NCBI GenBank assembly: GCA_016801885.1
Contig: CM028895.1
Location: 16,016,001 to 16,080,000 of the forward strand
Length of the DNA: 64,000 nt
Source: Toxotes chatareus
Lineage: Eukaryota > Chordata > Actinopteri > Toxotidae
Direction: 5' to 3'
Position numbers and translations under genes: made by a program. Positions 36,601 to 50,500 of this stretch are shown in pieces. The notes under the pieces were generated by a model. It was given only the letters and a program-made list of their open reading frames with translations, ran no database searches and was not told the DNA's origin. Each line of letters begins with the position of its first letter. Position 1 is the stretch's first letter.

Positions 36601-39600
36601 AAAAGTCAAAAAATTTTCGACCTCAAAATGTCATAAAAAAAAAAATTTTGTCATAGTATAGTATGGCGTTTTTTTTTCGGGCAAAAAAAAGTCAAAATTT
36701 TTTTTTCGACCTCAAAATGTCATAAAAAAAATGTCATAGTATAGTATGCCATTTTTTTCGGGCAAAAAAAAGTCAAAAAATTTTTTTCCACCTCAAAATG
36801 TCATAAAAATGTATAGTATATTTCAAAAAAATGGGCCAAAAAGTCAAAATTTTTTTCGACCTCAAAATGTCATAAAAAAACGTCATAGTATAGTATGGCG
36901 TTTTTTTCAAATGAACAAAAAAAGTCAAAATTTTTTTTGACCTCAAAATGTCATAAAAAACATCATAGTATAGTATAGTATGGCTTTTTTTTCGGGCAAA
37001 AAAATCAAAAAAAAAAAAATTTCACCTCAAATGTCATAAAAACCTCAAATAAAATAGTATAGTATAGTATGCGTTTTTTTGGGCAAAAAAAAAAAAGTCA
37101 AAATTTTTTTCGACCTCAAAATGTCATAAAAAACGTCATAGTATAGTATGGCGTTTTTTTCGGGCAAAAAGTCAAAATTTTTTCACCTCAAAATGTCATA
37201 AAAAATGTCATAGTATAGTATGGCGTTTTTTTTTTTCGGGCAAAAAAAAAGTCAAAATTTTTTCGACCTCAAAATGTCATAAAAAACGTCATAGTATAGT
37301 ATAATATGTTTTTTTTTCAAGCAAAAAAAGTCAAAAAAATTTTCGACCTCAAAATGTCATAGTATAGTATAGTATAGCGTTTTTTTTTTCGGGCAAAAAA
37401 AAGTCAAAAATTTTTTTCCGCCTCAAAAAAAACGTCATAGTATAGTATGGCGTTTTTTTGGGCAAAAAAGTCAAAATTTTTTCCACCTCAAAATGTCATA
37501 AAAAAATGTAGTATAGTATAGTCAAACATTTTTTCACCTCAAAATGTCATAAAAAATGTCATAGTATAGTATGGCCAAAAAAAAAGTCAAAATTTTTTCG
37601 ACCTCAAAATGTCATAAAAAACGTCATAGTATAGTATGGCGTTTTTTTTCGGGCAAAAAAGTCAAAATTTTTTTTCGACCTCAAAATGTCATAAAAAATG
37701 TCATAGTATAGTATGGCCTCAAAATGGGCCAAAAAAAGTCAAAAAATTTTTGTCATAACTTCAAAATGTCATAAAAAACGTCATAGTATAGTATGGCGCT
37801 TTTTTTCAGGCAAAAAAAGTCAAAATTTTTTCGACCTCAAAATGTCATAGTATAGTATAGTATGGCGTTTTTTTCGGGCAAAAAAGTCAAAAAAATTTTT
37901 TCACCTCAAAATGTCATAAAAAATGTCATAGTATAGTATGGCGTTTTTTGGGCAAAAAAGTCAAAAAAATTTTTTCGACCTCAAAATGTCATAAAAAATG
38001 TCATAGTATAGTATGGTGTTTTTTTTTCGGCAAAAAAAGTCAAAAAATTTTTTCGACCTCAAATTGTCATAAAAAAAGTCATAGTATAGTATGCGTTTTT
38101 TTCGGCAAAAAAAAAGTCAAAAATTTTTTCCACCTCAAAATGTCATAAAAAACGTCATAGTATAGTATGGCGTCAAAATTCGGCAAAAAAAAAAGTCAAA
38201 ATTTTTTTCACCTCAAAATGTCATAAAAAATGTCATAGTATAGTATGGCGTTTTTTTCGGGCAAAAAAGTCAAAATTTTTTTTCGACCTCAAAATGTCAT
38301 AAAAAACGTCATAGTATAGTATGGCGTTTTTTTCGGGAAAAAAAAGTCAAAAAAATTTTTCGACCTCAAAATGTCATAAAAGTATAGTATAGTATGGCGT
38401 TTTTTTGGGCAAAAAAAGTCAAAAAATTTTTTCCGACTCAAAATGTCATAAAAAAACGTCATAGTATAGTATGGCGTTTTTTTTTGGGCAAAAAAAGTCA
38501 AAATTTTTTTTCACCTCAAAAAATGTCATAAAAAACGTCATAGTATAGTATGGCGTTTTTTTGGCAAAAAAAAATCAAAATTTTTTTCACCTCAAAATGT
38601 CATAAAAAACGTCATAGTATAGTATGGCGTTTTTTTTCGACAAAAAAAGTCAAAATTTTTTTTTCGACCTCAAAATGTCATAAAAAACGTCATAGTATAG
38701 TATGCCGTTTTTTTCGGGCAAAAAAGTCAAAATTTTTTTTCACCTCAAAATGTCATAAAAAATGTCATAGTATAGTATGCCGTTTTTTTCGGGCCAAAAA
38801 AGTCAAAAATTTTTTCGACCTCAAAATGTCATAAAAAAATCATAGTATAGTATGGCGTTTTTTTTGGGCAAAAAAAGTCAAAATTTTTTTCCACCTCAAA
38901 ATGTCATAAAAACGTCATAGTAGTATAGTATGGCTTTTTTTTTTAAAAAAAAAAAGTCAAAAAAATTTTTCCACCTCAAATGTCATAAAAAAAACGTCAT
39001 AGTATAGTATGCCGCTTTTTTTCGGGAAAAAAAAGTCAAAATTTTTTTCGACCTCAAAATGTCATAAAAAAAATGTCATAGTATAGTATGCCGTTTTTTT
39101 CGGGCAAAAAAGTCAAAATTTTTTTTCGACCTCAAAATGTCATAAAAAACGTCATAGTATAGTATGGCGCGTTTTTTCGGCAAAAAAGTCAAAATTTTTT
39201 TTCGACCTCAAAATGTCATAAAAAATGTCATAGTATAGTATGGCGTTTTTTTCGGGCAAAAAAAGTCAAAATATTTTTTTTTACCTCAAAATGTCATAAA
39301 AAATGTCATAGTATAGTAAGGCGTCAAAATGGGCCAAAAAAAGTCAAAAAATTTTTTCGACCTCAAAATGTCATAAAAAGCGTCATAGTATAGTATGGCG
39401 TTTTTTTCGGGCAAAAACAGTCAAAATTTTTTTTGACCTCAAAAAAACATCATAAAAAAAAGTCAAAATATAGTATAGTATGGCTTTTTTTATGGGCAAA
39501 AAAAAAAAAAATTTTTTCGACCTCAAAATGTCATAAAAAATGTCATAGTATAGTATGCCGTTTTTTTCGGGCAAAAAAAGTCAAAATTTTTTTCACCTCA

Positions 39601-42600
39601 AAATGTCATAAAAAACGTCATAGTATAGTATGGCGTTTTTTTTTCGGGCAAAAAAAAGTCAAAAAAATTTTTGACCTCAAAATGTCATAAAAAACGTCAT
39701 AGTATAGTATGGCGTTTTTTTTTTCGGACAAAAAAAGTCAAAAAAAATTTCGACCTCAAAATGTCATAAAAAAACGTCATAGTATAGTATGCCGTTTTTT
39801 TCGGGCAAAAAAAGTCAAAAAAATTTTTGACCTCAAAATGTCATAAAAACGTCATAGTATAGTATGGCGTTTTTTTCGGGCAAAAAAAGTCAAAAAAATT
39901 TTTGACCTCAAAATGTCATAAAAAACGTCATAGTATAGTATGGCGTTTTTTTCGGGCAAAAAAAGTCAAAATTTTTTTCGACCTCAAAATGTCATAAAAA
40001 ACGTCATAGTATAGTATGTCGTTTTTTTTGGGCAAAAAAAGTCAAAATTTTTTCGACCTCAAAATGTCATAAAAAACGTCATAGTATAGTATGCCGTTTT
40101 TTTGGGCAAAAAAAGTCAAAAAATTTTTTTTCGACCTCAAAATGTCATAAAAACGTCATAGTATAGTATGGCGTTTTTTTCCAAAAAAAAAGTCAAAATT
40201 TTTTCGACCTCAAAATGTCATAAAAAAATGTCATAGTATAGTATGGCGTTTTTTTCGGGCAAAAAAAGTCAAAAAAAATTTTCACCTCAAAATGTCATAA
40301 AAAACGTCATAGTATAGTATGGCGTTTTTTCGGGCAAAAAAGTCAAAATTTTTTCGACCTCAAAATGTCATAAAAAAATATAGTATAGTATAGTATGGCG
40401 TTTTTTTTTTCGGACAAAAAAAGTCAAAATTTTTTTCGACCTCAAAATGTCATAAAAATAAAAAACGTCATAGTATAGTATGGCGTTTTTTTTCGGGCAA
40501 AAAAAGTCAAAAAATTTTTTGACCTCAAAATGTCATAAAAAATGTCATAGTATAGTATGGCGTTTTTCAAAATCAAGCAAAAAGTCAAAAATTTTTCGAC
40601 CTCAAAATGTCATAAAAAATGTCATAGTATAGTATGGCGTTTTTTCGGCAAAAAAGTCAAAATTTTTTTCACCTCAAAATGTCATAAAAAACGTCATAGT
40701 ATAGTATGGCGTTTTTTTCGGCAAAAAAAAAGTCAAAAAATTTTTTATGACCTCAAAATGTCATAAAAAACGTCATAGTATAGTATGCCGTTTTTTTCGG
40801 CAAAAAAAGTCAAAAATTTTTTCGACCTCAAAATGTCATAAAAAACGTCATAGTATAGTATGGCGTTTTTTCGGGCAAAAAAAGTCAAAATTTTTTCGAC
40901 CTCAAAATGTCATAAAAAAACGTCATAGTATAGTATGGCGTTTTTTTCAAGCAAAAAAAGTCAAAAAAAATTTTCGACCTCAAAATGTCATAAAAAAAAT
41001 GTCATAGTATAGTATGGCGTTTTTTCGGCAAAAAAAGTCAAAAAAATTTTCGACCTCAAAATGTCATAAAAAACGTCATAGTATAGTATGGCGTTTTTTC
41101 AGAAAAAAAAGTCAAAATTTTTTTCGACCTCAAAATGTCATAAAAAACGTCATAGTATAGTATGGCGTTTTTTTCGGCAAAAAAAAGTCAAAAAATTTTT
41201 CACCTCAAAAAATGTCATAAAAAAACGTCATAGTATAGTATGGCGCTTTTTTCGGGCAAAAAAAGTCAAAATTTTTTCGACCTCAAAATGTCATAAAAAA
41301 TGTCATAGTATAGTATATGGCGTTTTTTCGGCAAAAAAAAGTCAAAAAATTTTCGACCTCAAAATGTCATAAAAAAAAAGTCATAGTATAGTATGGCGTT
41401 TTTTCGGCAAAAAAGTCAAAAAAATTTTCCACCTCAAAATGTCATAAAAAACGTCATAGTATAGTATGGCGTTTTTTTTGGGGCAAAAAAAGTCAAAAAA
41501 TTTTTCCACCTCAAAATGTCATAAAAAAACGTCATAGTATAGTATGGCGTTTTTTCAGGCAAAAAAAAAGTCAAAAAATTTTCGACCTCAAAATGTCATA
41601 GTATAGTATAGTAAGGCGTTTTTTTCGGCAAAAAAAGTCAAAAAAAAGTTTTTCGACCTCAAAATGTCATAAAAAAACGTCATAGTATAGTATGGCGCGT
41701 TTTTTCGGCAAAAAAGTCAAAATTTTTTTCCACCTCAAAATGTCATAAAAAACATATAGTATAGTATGGCGTTTTTTCAGGCAAAAAAAAGTCAAACATT
41801 TTTCCACCTCAAAATGTCATAAAAAATGTCATAGTATAGTATGGCGTTTTTTTTGGCAAAAAAAAAAGTCAAAAATTTTTTCGACCTCAAAATGTCATAA
41901 AAAACGTCATAGTATAGTATGGCGTTTTTCAAATGCAAAAAAAGTCAAAAAAATTTTTTATGACCTCAAAAAAACGTCATAGTATAGTATGGCGCGTTTT
42001 TTTCGGGCAAAAAAGTCAAAAAATTTTTGACCTCAAAATGTCATAAAAAAACGTCATAGTATAGTATGGCGCGTTTTTCAGGGCAAAAAAGTCAAAATTT
42101 TTTTCACCTCAAAATGTCATAAAAAATAGTATGTCATAGTATAGTATGGCGTTTTTTTTCAAATGCAAAAAAAGTCAAAAATTTTTTCACCTCAAAATGT
42201 CATAAAAAAAAATGTCATAGTATAGTATAGTATGGCGTTTTTTCAGGCAAAAAAAGTCAAAAATTTTTTCGACCTCAAAATGTCATAAAAAAAACGTCAT
42301 AGTATAGTATGGCGTTTTTTTTCAGGCAAAAAAAAGTCAAAAAATTTTTGACCTCAAATGTCATCATAGTATAGTATGGCGTTTTTTTGGGCAAAAAAAA
42401 GTCAAAAATTTTCCACCTCAAAATGTCATAAAAAACGTATAGTATAGTATGCGTTTTTTTTTCAGCAAAAAAAGTCAAAAATTTTTTCACCTCAAAATGT
42501 CATAAAAAACGTATAGTATAGTATGGCGTTTTTTCGGGCAAAAAAGTCAAAAATTTTTTCACCTCAAAATGTCATAAAAAAACGTCATAGTATAGTATGG

Positions 42601-43090
42601 CGTTTTTTCAGGTCAAAAAAGTCAAAAACCTCAAAATTTTCCACCTCAAAATGTCATAAAAACGTCATAGTATAGTATAGTATGGCGTTTTTTTCAAAAA
42701 AAAAGTCAAAAAAATTTTTCCACCTGTCAAAAAAACGTCATAGTATAGTATGGCGCTTTTTTTTTTTTTTGGGCCTCAAAAAGTCAAAAAATTTTTCGAC
42801 TTCAAAATGTCATAAAAAACGTCATAGTATAGTATGGCGTTTTTTTCGGGCAAAATAAGTCAAAATTTTTTTCGACCTCAAAATGTCATAGTATAGTATG
42901 GCTTTTTTTTCGGGCAAAAAAAGTCAAAAAATTTTTTCACCTCAAAATGTCATAAAAAATGTCATAGTATAGTATGGCTTTTTTTTCAGGCAAAAAAAGT
43001 CAAAATTTTTTTCGACCTTAAAATGTCATAAAAAACGTCATAGTATAGTATGGCGTTTTTTTCGGGCAAAAAAAGTCAAAAAATTTTTGA

Positions 43091-43225
43091 CCTCAAATTG
43101 TCATAGTATAGTATGGCGTTTTTCTTGGGCAAAAAAAGTCAAAAATTTTTCCACCTCAAAATGTCATAAAAAACATAGTATAGTATGGCGTTTTTTTCGG
43201 GCAAAAAAAGTCAAACATTTTTTTC
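43091..43225 (+). repeat. higher-order repeat segment, copy 1
   Basis: A two-unit segment marked by CTCAAATTGTCATAG, TTTTTCTTGGGC, AAAAACATAGTATAG and GTCAAACATTTTTTTC. It recurs nearly unchanged at 47399-47540 and, slightly altered, at 47044-47180. Adjacent units (for example the AATTTCGGCCTC variant near 43372 and 47668) are copied with it. Confidence 0.75.
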
Positions 43226-46200
43226 ACCTCAAAATGTCATAAAAAATGTCATAGTATAGTATGGCGTTTTTTTCGGGCAAAAAAAAGTCAAAATTTTTTT
43301 CGACCTCAAAATGTCATAAAAAACGTCATAGTATAGTATGGCGTTTTTTTCAGGCAAAAAAAGTCAAAAAAAATTTCGGCCTCAAAATGTCATAGTATAG
43401 TATGGCGTTTTTTTCGGGCAAAAAAAGTCAAAAAATTTTTCGACCTCAAAATGTCATAAAAAACGTCATAGTATAGTATGGCGTTTTTTTTTCGGCAAAA
43501 AAAGTCAAAAAATTTTCGACCTCAAAATGTCATAAAAAACGTATAGTATAGTATGGCTTTTTTTTTGGGCAAAAAAGTCAAAAATAATTTTTTCACCTCA
43601 AAATGTCATAAAAATGTCATAGTATAGTATGGCTTTTTTTTTCAGGCAAAAAGTCAAAATTTTTTTCGACCTCAAAATGTCATAAAAAACGTCATAGTAT
43701 AGTATATGCGTTTTTTTTCGGCAAAAAAGTCAAAAAATTTTTGACCTCAAATTGTCATAAAAAAACGTATAGTATGGCGTTTTTCTTGGGCAAAAAAAAG
43801 TCAAAAAATTTTTTTCCACCTCAAAATGTCATAAAAAAACATCATAGTATAGTATGGCGCTTTTTTTCGGGCAAAAAAAAGTCAAAATTTTTTTTCAACC
43901 TCAAAATGTCATAAAAAACGTCATAGTATAGTATGGCGTTTTTTTTCAAAAAAAAAGTCAAAAAATTTTTTTGACCTCAAAATGTCATAAAAAACGTCAT
44001 AGTATAGTATGGCGTTTTTTTCGGGCAAAAAAAGTCAAAAAAAATTTTCACCTCAAAATGTCATAAAAAACGTCATAGTATAGTATGGCGTTTTTTTCGG
44101 CCAAAAAAAGTCAAAAAAATTTTTTCAACTCAAAATGTCATAAAAAAAACGTCATAGTATAGTATAGTATGGCGTTTTTTGGCAAAAAAGTCAAAAAAAT
44201 TTTTTCCACCTCAAAATGTCATAAAAAAACGTCATAGTATAGTATGGCGTTTTTTTCGGCAAAAAAAAAGTCAAAAATTTTTTTCAAAATGTCAAAAAAA
44301 GTATGTCATAGTATAGTATAGTATTTTCGTTTTTTTTGGGCAAAAAAAAATGTCAAAAATTTTTCGACCTCAAAATGTCATAAAAACGTCATAGTATAGT
44401 ATGGCGTTTTTTTTCAATCAAAAAAAAAAGTCAAAAAAATTTTTTCGACCTCAAAATGTCATAGTATAGTATAGTATGCATTTTTCGGGAAAAAAGTCAA
44501 AAATTTTTGACCTCAAATGTCATAAAAAACGTCATAGTATAGTAAGGCATCAAAATCGGCCAAAAAGTCAAAAAATTTTTGACCTCAAAATGTCATAAAA
44601 AAAGTCGTCATAGTATATAAGGCATCAAAATCGGGCAAAAAAATCAAAAAATTTTTTGACCTCAAAATGTCATAAAAAAAATGTCATAGTATAGTATGGC
44701 GTCAAAATCGCCAAAAAAAGTCAAAAAATTTTTTTGACCTCAAAATGTCATAAAAAACATCATAGTATAGTAAGGCATCAAAATCGGCAAAAAAAGTCAA
44801 AATTTTTTTCGACCTCAAAATGTCATAAAAAAGTATGTCATAGTATAGTAAAAAGGCATCAAAATCGGCCAAAAAAAAGTCAAAATTTTTTTGACCTCAA
44901 AATGTCATAAAAAACGTCATAGTATAGTATGGCATCAAAATCGGGCAAAAAAAAAAAAATTTTTGATCCTCAAAATGTCATAAAAAACGTCATAGTATAG
45001 TATAGGCATCAAAATCGGGCAAAAAAAATCAAAAAATTTTTTTTGACCTCAAAATGTCATAAAAAACGTCATAGTATAGTATAGCGTAAGGTGTCAAAAT
45101 CGGCCAAAAAAGTCAAAATGGTATGTTTTTTGACTTCAAAATGTCATAAAAAAAAAACATAGTATAGTATATGCGTTTTTTTGGCAAAAAAAAGTCAAAA
45201 ATTTTTTTCGACCTCAAAATGTCATAGTAAAATGTGTCATATAGTATAAATGGCGTCAAAATTTTTCAAAAAATTTTTTGACCTCAAAATGTCATAAAAA
45301 ACATCATAGTATAGTATGGCGTTTTTTCGGGCAAAAAAGTCAAAAAATTTTTTGACCTCAAAATGTCATAGTAAAGCGTCATAGTATAATAAGGCATCAA
45401 AATTTTTGGGCAAAAAAAAGTCAAAATTTTTTTTGATCTCAAAATGTCATAAAAAACGTATAGTATAGTAAGGCATCAAAATCGGCCAAAAAAAAGTCAA
45501 ATTTTTTTTCACCTCAAAATGTCATAAAAAATGTCATAGTATAGTATGGCATTTTTTCGGCCGACAAAAAAAGTCAAAAAAAGTTTTGACCTCAAAATGT
45601 CATAAAAAAAAGTCATAGTATATTAAAAAGGCAAAAAAATCGGGCAAAAAAAATCAAAAAGTTTTTGACCTCAAAAATCATAAAAAAAACGTCATAGTAT
45701 AGTATAGGCATCAAAAAAATCGGCCAAAAAAAGTCAAAAATTTTTTGACCTCAAAATGTCATAAAAAACATCATAGTATAGTAAGGCATCAAAATCGGCA
45801 AAAAAGTCAAAATTTTTTTTTTTCAACCTCAAAATGTCATAAAAACGTCATAGTATAATATGGCAAATCGGCAAAAAAAGTCAAAAAAAAATTTTTTGAT
45901 CTCAAAATGTCATAAAAAACGTCATAGTATAGTATGGCATCAAAATCGCAAAAAAAAAAAAAAATTTTTTTTGACCTCAAAATGTCATAAAAAAAACGTC
46001 ATAGTATAGTATGGCGGCATTTTTTCGGCAAAAAAAAAAAAAATTTTTTGACCTCAAAATGTCATAAAAACGTCATAGTATAGTATGGCATCAAAATCGG
46101 CAAAAAAAATCAAAAAATTTTTTCCTCAAAATGTCATAAAAAATGTCATAGTATAGTATAGGCGTTTTTTTGGGCCAAAAAAAGTCAAAAATTTTTCCAC

Positions 46201-47043
46201 CTCAAAATGTCATAAAAAATGTCATAGTATAGTATGGCATTTTTTCGGGTAAAAAAAGTCAAAAAAAATTTTTTCCAACTCAAAATGTCATAAAAAATGT
46301 CATAGTATAGTATGGTTTTTTTGGCAAAAAAAAAAGTCAAAAAATTTTTTGACCTCAAAATGTCATAGTATAGTATAGCGTTTTTTTCAAATGGCGCGGG
46401 CATCAAAAATTTTTTCGACCACCTCAAAATGTCATAAAAAACGTCATAGTATAGTATGGCGCTTTCAAATAGTTTTTTTCGACCTCAAATGTCATAAAAA
46501 CGTCAAATAAAAAAAAGTCAAACATTTTTTCACCTCAAAATGTCATAAAAAATGTCATAGTATAGTATGGCGTTTTTTTTTGGGCAAAAAAGTCAAAAAA
46601 ATTTTTCACCTCAAAATGTCATAAAAAAAAATAGTATAGTATGGTATGCTTTTTTTCAGGCAAAAAAGTCAAAAAAATTTTGACCTCAAAATGTCATAAA
46701 AAATATAGTATAGTATGGCGTCAAAATTTTTGCCAAAAAAAAGTCAAAAAATTTTTCGACTTCAAAATGTCATAAAAAACGTCATAGTATAGTATGGCGT
46801 TTTTTTTGGGCAAAAAAAGTCCAAAATTTTTTTTCACCTCAAAATGTCATAGTATAGTATGGCTTTTTTTTCGGGCAAAAAAAGTCAAAAATTTTTTCGA
46901 CCTCAAAATGTCATAAAAAATGTCATAGTATAGTATGGCTTTTTTTTCAGGCAAAAAAAGTCAAAAAATTTTTCGACCTCAAAATGTCATAGTATAGTAT
47001 GGCGTTTTTTTTCAAATTGTCAAAAAAGTCAAAAAATTTTTGA

Positions 47044-47540
47044 CCTCAAATGTCATAGTATAGTAGTATGGTTTTTCTTGGGCAAAAAAAGTCAAAAAAT
47101 TTTTCCACCTCAAAATGTCATAAAAAACATAGTATAGTATGGCGTTTTTTTCGGGCAAAAAAAGTCAAACATTTTTTTCACCTCAAAATGTCATAGTATA
47201 GTATGGCGTTTTTTTCGGGCAAAAAAAGTCAAAATTTTTTTCGACCTCAAAATGTCATAAAAAACGTCATAGTATAGTATGGCGTTTTTTTCAGGCAAAA
47301 AAAGTCAAAAAAATTTTTTCGACCTCAAAATGTCATAAAAAACGTCATAGTATAGTATGGCGTTTTTTTCGGGCAAAAAAAGTCAAAAAATTTTTTGACC
47401 TCAAATTGTCATAGTATAGTATGGCGTTTTTCTTGGGCAAAAAAAGTCAAAAATTTTTCCACCTCAAAATGTCATAAAAAACATAGTATAGTATGGCGTT
47501 TTTTTCGGGCAAAAAAAAAAGTCAAACATTTTTTTTTTTT
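47044..47540 (+). repeat. higher-order repeat segments, copies 2 and 3
   Basis: Two further copies of the variant segment seen at 43091, starting about 355 nt apart. They show that multi-unit blocks, not just single units, have been duplicated within the array. Confidence 0.7.
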
Positions 47541-50500
47541 CTCAAAATGTCATAAAAAACAAAATGTATAGTATAGTATGTTTTTTTTTTTTCAAAAAAA
47601 GTCAAAAAATCATAAAAAACGTCATAGTATAGTATGGCGTTTTTTTCAGGCAAAAAAAGTCAAAAAAAATTTCGGCCTCAAAATGTCATAGTATAGTATG
47701 GCGTTTTTTTCGGGCAAAAAAAGTCAAAAAATTTTTTTGACCTCAAATTGTCATAGTATAGTATGGCGTTTTTTTTTTTTTTTAAAAAAGTCAAAAATTT
47801 TTTCGACTTCAAAATGTCATAAAAAACGTCATAGTATAGTATGGCGTTTTTTTTTTTCAAAAAAAAAAAGTCAAAATTTTTTTGACCTCGACCTCAAAAA
47901 AAACGTCATAGTATAGTATGGCATTTTTTTCGGGGCAAAAAAAGTCAAAAAAATTTTTGACCTCAAAATGTCATAAAAAAATGTCATAGTATAGTATGGC
48001 ATTTTTTTTCGGCAAAAAAAGTCAAAAAATTTTATGACCTCAAAATGTCATAAAAACGTCATAGTATATTAAGGCATTTTTCTCGGGCAAAAAAAATCAA
48101 AAAATTTTTTTTGACCTCAAAATGTCATAAAAAACGTCATAGTATAGTAAGGCGTTTTTTTCGGCAAAAAAGTCAAACATTTTTTATGACCTCAAAATGT
48201 CATAAAAAATGTCATAGTATAGTATGGCATCAAAATCGGCCAAAAAAAGTCAAAATTTTTTTTGACCTCAAAATGTCATAAAAAACGTCATAGTATAGTA
48301 TAGGCGTTTTCGGCAAAAAAGTCAAAAAAAATTTTGACCTCAAAATGTCATAGTATAGTATAGTATGGCATTTTTTCGGCCAAAAAAATCAAAATTTTTT
48401 TGACCTCAAAATGTCATAAAAATGTCATAGTATAGTATGGCGTTTTTCAGGCAAAAAAATCAAAAAAAATTTTGACCTCAAAATGCCATAGTATAGTATG
48501 GCATTTTGTTCGGGAAAAAAAAGTCAAAAAATTTTTTGATCTCACAATGTCATAAAAAACGTCATGGTGTAGTAAGGCATCAAAATCGGCCAAAAAAAGT
48601 CATACTTTAGTATGACCTCAAAATGTCATAAAAAACGTCATAGTATATTAAGGCATCATAATCGGGCAAACAAAATCAAAAAATTTTTTGACCTCAAAAT
48701 GTCATCAAAAACGTCATAGTATAGTAAGGCGTCAAAATCGGCCAAAAAAAGTCATACTTTTGTATGACTTCAAAATGTCATAAAAAACATCATAGTATAG
48801 TAAGGCATCAAAATCGGCCAAAAAAAGTCAAAATTTTTTTTGATCTCAAAATGTCATAAAAAACGTCATGGTGTAGTAAGGCATCAAAATCGGCCAAAAA
48901 AAGTCAAAATGTTCTTTGACTTCAAAATGTCATTAAAAACGTCATAGTATAGTAAGGCATCAAAATCGGCCAAAAAAATTCAAATTTTTTTTTGATCTCA
49001 AAATGTCATAAAAAACGTCATAGTATACTAAGGCATCAAAATCGGGCAAACAAAATTAAAAATTTTTTTGACCTGAAAATGTCATAAAAAACGTCATAGT
49101 ATAGTAAGGTGTCAAAATCGGCCATAAAAAGTCATACTTTAGTATGACTTCAAAATGTCATAAAAAACATCATAGTATAGTAAGGCGTCAAAATTGGCCA
49201 AAAAAAGTCATACTTTAGTATGACCTCAAAATGTGCCAAAAAACGTCAACATTTTTTTTGACCTCAAAATGTCATAAAAAAACATCATAGTATAGTAAGG
49301 CGTCAAAATCGGGCAAACAAAGTCAAAAAATTTTTTGACCTCAAAATGTGCCAAAAAACGTCATAGTATAATAAGGCATCAAAATCGACCAAAAAAAGTC
49401 AAAATTTTTTTTGATCTCAAAATGTCATAAAAAACGTCATGGTGTAGTAAGGCATCAAAATCGGCCAAAAAAAGTCAAATTTTTTTTTTATCTCAAAATG
49501 TCATAAAAAACGTCATGGTGTAGTAAGGCATCAAAATCGACCAAAAAAAGTCATACTTTAGTATGACCTCAACATGTCATAAAAAACGTCATAGTATATT
49601 AAGGCATCAAAATCGGGCAAACAAAATCAAAAAATTTTTTGACCTCAAAATATCATAAAAAACGTCATAGTATAGTAAGGCATCAAAATCGGCCAAAAAA
49701 AGTCAAAAATTTTTTTGACCTCAAAATGTGCCAAAAAACATCATAGTATAGTAAGGCATCAAAATCGGGCTAAAAAAGTCAAGTTTTTTTTACCTCAAAA
49801 TGTAATAAAAAACGTCATAGTATAATAAGGCATCAAAATCGGCCAAAAAAAGTCAAAATTTTTTTTGATCTCAAAATGTCATAAAAAACGTCATGGTGTA
49901 GTAAGGCATCAAAATCGGCCAAAAAAAGTCAAAATTTTCTTTGACTTCAAAATGTCATTAAAAACGTCATAGTATAGTAAGGCATCAAAATCGGCCAAAA
50001 AAATTCAAAAAATTTTTTGATCTCAAAATGTCACAAAAAACGTCATAGTATACTAAGGCATCAAAATCGGGCAAACAAAATCAAAAAAATTTTTGACCTC
50101 AAAATGTCATAAAAAACGTCATAGTATAGTAAGGTGTCAAAATCGGCCATAAAAAGTCTTACTTTAGTATGACTTCAAAATGTCATAAAAAACGTCATAG
50201 TATAGTAAGGCATCAAAATGTGCCAAAAAACGTCAAAATTTTTTTTGACCTCAAAATGTCATAAAAAACGTCATAGTATAGTAAGGTGTCAAAATCGGCC
50301 ATAAAAAGTCTTACTTTAGTATGACTTCAAAATGTCATAAAAAACATCATAGTATAGTAAGGCATCAAAATCAGGCAAAAAAAAAAAAAAAATTTTTTGA
50401 TCTCAAAATGTCATAAAAAACATCATAGTATAGTAAGGCATCATAATCGGCCAAAAAACGTCATAGTATAGTAAGGCATCAAATTCGGCCAAAAAAAGTC

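Noticed and set aside
33596..47916. Many Lys/His/Ser-rich open frames (CHKKCHSIV-type repeats) on both strands
   Set aside because: They are translations of the satellite unit. Frames last only until the next A/T-run length change, no splice or start context is shared, and both strands give similar frames.
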